From Actinomycetota bacterium (lineage in GTDB: Bacteria; Actinomycetota; Thermoleophilia; Gaiellales; Gaiellaceae), in assembly GCA_013698195.1 (NCBI GenBank), contig JACCVK010000007.1, forward strand, positions 1-5,788: a stretch of 5,788 nucleotides of DNA, in the 5' to 3' direction. Of the stretch, positions 5,691-5,788 are shown in pieces (the first letter of the stretch is position 1; every line of letters begins with the position of its first letter). The position numbers and the translations under genes are program-made. Below the pieces are notes generated by a model. It had not been told where the DNA came from. It saw only the letters and a list, made by a program, of their open reading frames with translations, and did not search any database.

Positions 5691-5788
5691 GTGGGCAGGT
5701 TCGTCGGGCTTGCCGTGGTCGTCGCTCTCGCCGCGCTCCTGGCCGCAAGCCAGGCAGCAGCCGATGCCGCGTTCGAGGATCCCGCAGC
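5691..5788 (+). CDS. Start of an exported protein of unknown function (cut by window edge)
   Basis: The frame opens after a TAG at 5679-5681. The first possible start is GTG 5691, giving 32 codons to the window edge. The translation MGRFVGLAVVVALAALLAASQAAADAAFEDPA looks like a Sec signal peptide: one Arg, an unbroken hydrophobic run (about 5-18), and a probable cleavage after SQAAA or ADA. No Shine-Dalgarno is visible. It lies 34 bases after the lyase-like gene and may share its transcript, which would make a pair of secreted proteins. Too little of the mature protein is present to name a family. Confidence 0.6.
   Translation, partial: MGRFVGLAVVVALAALLAASQAAADAAFEDPA

Overview
The window looks like ordinary chromosome from a high-GC bacterium. 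The base composition is strongly GC-rich, starts are often GTG, and Shine-Dalgarno signals are mostly weak or missing. Together with the protein character this suggests an actinobacterium, perhaps of the Thermoleophilia (Gaiellales/Solirubrobacterales) type. That placement is inferred from general resemblance and no search was run. I see no mobile element, CRISPR array, tRNA or rRNA. No gene-free stretch reaches 300 bases; the longest gap is under 80 bases.

The left 2.4 kb is transcribed leftwards. In transcription order it holds a PLP-dependent class V aminotransferase of the isopenicillin-N-epimerase-like group (1357-2439), then trpD, anthranilate phosphoribosyltransferase (284-1315), then the start of trpC, indole-3-glycerol-phosphate synthase (1-294, cut by the window edge). 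trpD and trpC overlap by 11 bases and encode consecutive steps of tryptophan synthesis. The aminotransferase lies 41 bases upstream of trpD and may share its transcript, although its reaction is not known.

The right 3.3 kb is transcribed rightwards. A 12-helix MFS exporter-like protein (2456-3715) starts only 16 bases from the divergent aminotransferase start. A CorA-family divalent metal channel follows (corA, 3791-4780). Next is a secreted polysaccharide-lyase-like protein (4859-5656) with its own plausible promoter, a 16-bp perfect inverted repeat in the promoter/leader region, and a clear ribosome binding site that moves its start to a GTG. At the right edge is the beginning of another exported protein (5691 onward).

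The genes form three loosely related blocks: tryptophan synthesis, two membrane transporters, and secreted proteins. I found no convincing undescribed multi-gene system. The points most worth checking are the inverted repeat at the lyase promoter, the very short N-terminus of TrpC with an altered K-D-F motif, the extremely tight divergent start pair, and the coupling of a CefD-like enzyme to trpDC.
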